A stretch of 5,864 nucleotides of DNA from the NCBI GenBank assembly GCA_046758845.1, contig JBHIBA010000294.1, forward strand, positions 1 to 5,864, written 5' to 3'. The notes beneath the pieces are model-generated. The model saw nothing but the letters and a program-made list of their open reading frames with translations. It was not told the DNA's origin and made no database searches. This stretch comes from JBHIBA01 sp046758845. Its GTDB lineage: Bacteria; UBA8248; JACPRG01; G963555815. Below are positions 4,674 through 5,864 of this stretch, piece by piece. Position numbers and translations under genes: made by a program. Each line of letters starts with the position of its first letter. The first letter of the stretch is position 1.

Positions 4674-5789
4674 TTGTTCCAGTTCTGGCCGGAGAATCGC
4701 GACTGGTCCTGGCATCTGCTGAGGCCCATGGCGGAGGCCATCTACGGCGGAGGAGAGGCCCAGGAGTGCCTTCGCGCGGCTGCGAAGATCCAGGCGGGCG
4801 AGCCCGAAAGCTGGCACGCCGAATGGAAGTCCCTGGCGGATCGGGTCGCCCGTCTGGGGGAAGAGGCCCTGGCCAAGGGCCGGACGGTGACGGCCCGGGA
4901 CCATAACTTAAGGGCGAGCAACTATTACCGCTGGGCGGAATTCTTCCTGACGCCGGACGATTCCAGAAGGCTCCCCACATACCAGGCTTGCGTCGATTGT
5001 TTCCGCGAGGCGGGCCCCTTCCTCGATCCTCCCTTGGAGCGGGTCGAGGTCCCCTACGGAGGGAAGACGCTCCAGGGCTATTTCTACCCGGGCAAGGCGG
5101 GTCCGGGGGAGGACGGGAAGACCCCGGGCGCGCTCTACGTGGCCGGCGCCGACGTCCTGAAGGAGGAGCTGTACTTCCTGGGCGGAAAGGCCCTCATCGA
5201 GCGGGGGTTCTCACTCCTCGTGATGGACGGGCCGGGACAGGGGGAAACCCTCCGGTTGCAGAACATCGCCAGCCGCCCCGACTACGAGGTCCCCGTCGGC
5301 GCGGCGCTGGACGTCCTGGGCGCCCGCCCAGAGGTGGACCCGGGCCGCCTGGGGCTCATCGGGCGGAGTTTCGGCGGGTATTACGCCACGCGGGCGGCGG
5401 CCTTCGAGAAGCGCGTCCGGGCGTTGGTCGTCTTCGGGGCCCTGTTCTCCGCCGTGGAGCTTTTCGACGACTACGCGACCATCCGGGGCCAGCTTCAGTG
5501 GCTGACGGGGTGTTCTTCGCCCGGGCAGACGCGGGAGCGGCTGAAGGAGTTCACGCTGGAGGGGGTCATCGACAAGGTGAGTTGTCCCGTCCTCGTGATT
5601 CACGGCGAGGGCGACCATCTCACCCCCGCCTCGCACGCGCGAAGGACGTTTGACGGGCTGAAGGTCGAGGACAAGGAGCTGGTCTTGTACGGCCCGGACG
5701 AGCCCGGCTCCGTCCACTGCCAGTACGACAGCTTCCCCACAACGATTCCGCATTTCTGTGACTGGCTGGCGGAAAAACTCAAGGCCTAG
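4674..5789 (+). CDS. Alpha/beta hydrolase, 2,6-dihydroxypseudooxynicotine-hydrolase/FrsA-like
   Basis: From the TTG start this is a 371-residue soluble hydrolase. An N-terminal helical cap (about 1-115) includes GEPESWHAEW (42-51) and ASNYYRWAEFFL (81-92), typical of this cap-bearing group. The catalytic alpha/beta fold follows, with an oxyanion-region segment AGADVLKEE (157-165), DGPGQGE (185-191), the nucleophile elbow GRSFGG with Ser232, the acid Asp314 in HGEGDHLTP and His348 in GSVHC. The triad is complete. Known relatives cleave a C-C bond next to a ketone in nicotine breakdown, while others act as esterases or amidases, so the substrate remains open. I reject the in-frame ATG at 4626 because its first codons lie in the palindrome; the TTG start gives MFQFWPENRDWSW, the way relatives appear to begin, behind a strong ribosome site. 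It may be read through from the binding-protein gene or have its own promoter. Confidence 0.88.
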   Translation: MFQFWPENRDWSWHLLRPMAEAIYGGGEAQECLRAAAKIQAGEPESWHAEWKSLADRVARLGEEALAKGRTVTARDHNLRASNYYRWAEFFLTPDDSRRLPTYQACVDCFREAGPFLDPPLERVEVPYGGKTLQGYFYPGKAGPGEDGKTPGALYVAGADVLKEELYFLGGKALIERGFSLLVMDGPGQGETLRLQNIASRPDYEVPVGAALDVLGARPEVDPGRLGLIGRSFGGYYATRAAAFEKRVRALVVFGALFSAVELFDDYATIRGQLQWLTGCSSPGQTRERLKEFTLEGVIDKVSCPVLVIHGEGDHLTPASHARRTFDGLKVEDKELVLYGPDEPGSVHCQYDSFPTTIPHFCDWLAEKLKA

Positions 5790-5864
5790 AATTACCACTC
5801 GTTATGAACGAAGATGGTTTTTCTCTCGCGGAGCGATGCTAGGTGATTGGGCGCTTGTTCAACG

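Noticed and set aside
3640..4980. Long minus-strand open frame (446 codons) opposite the binding protein and hydrolase
   Set aside because: It is antisense to two genes with clear family motifs, is rich in Pro/Arg/Gly, shows no recognisable domain, and crosses the intergenic palindrome. It is a shadow of high-GC codon bias.
5799..5822. Small stem TCGTT/AACGA followed by TTTTT after the hydrolase stop
   Set aside because: The stem has only five pairs, is AT-containing, and is separated from the T-tract by six bases, so it is too weak for a terminator call.
5836..5864. ATG opening a frame that runs off the right edge
   Set aside because: Only about ten codons are visible and the GGAG is too close to the ATG (two bases). 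There is not enough to call a partial gene.

Overview
The window is a high-GC stretch of bacterial chromosome with five intact protein genes and no rRNA, tRNA, CRISPR array, phage gene or transposase that I can recognise. The GC-rich third positions produce many long antisense shadow ORFs. A Tat-exported solute-binding protein and the generally proteobacteria-like gene style suggest a Gram-negative, probably uncultured environmental lineage (deltaproteobacteria-like, Rokubacteria/NC10-like or similar). That placement is an impression from gene content, not something the sequence proves.

Layout: positions 1-81 hold three related copies of a GC-rich motif (two direct, one inverted) just past the end of a minus-strand gene. 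Positions 82-954 (minus) encode a ten-helix EamA/DMT-type transporter. A gene-free, hairpin-rich stretch (955-1437) follows, containing a composite inverted-repeat element at 1195-1308. Two tightly spaced plus-strand genes come next: a class V PLP aminotransferase of the alanine/serine-glyoxylate type (1438-2535) and a short-chain dehydrogenase/reductase (2567-3271). After a 221-base gap with a candidate promoter and short repeats comes a Tat-exported NMT1/TauA/SsuA-like ABC substrate-binding protein (3493-4584). A 28-base perfect palindrome (4613-4640) follows, and then an alpha/beta hydrolase of the 2,6-dihydroxypseudooxynicotine-hydrolase/FrsA-like type (4674-5789). The last 75 bases hold no supportable gene.

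Working together (inference): the gene set reads like a small catabolic or salvage neighbourhood. The binding protein would capture a small organic solute in the periplasm. The hydrolase would cleave a carbonyl-activated C-C, ester or amide bond. The aminotransferase would move an amino group to or from glyoxylate or pyruvate, and the SDR would reduce or oxidise the resulting carbonyl or alcohol. The DMT transporter could export or import a related metabolite. No ABC permease or ATPase lies in the window, so the binding protein is either an orphan or served by distant genes. No substrate can be named from sequence alone.

The least explained parts are non-coding: the composite repeat at 1195-1308 within a chain of hairpins, the palindrome at 4613-4640 that supplies a misleading ATG for the hydrolase, and the repeated motif at 14-80.
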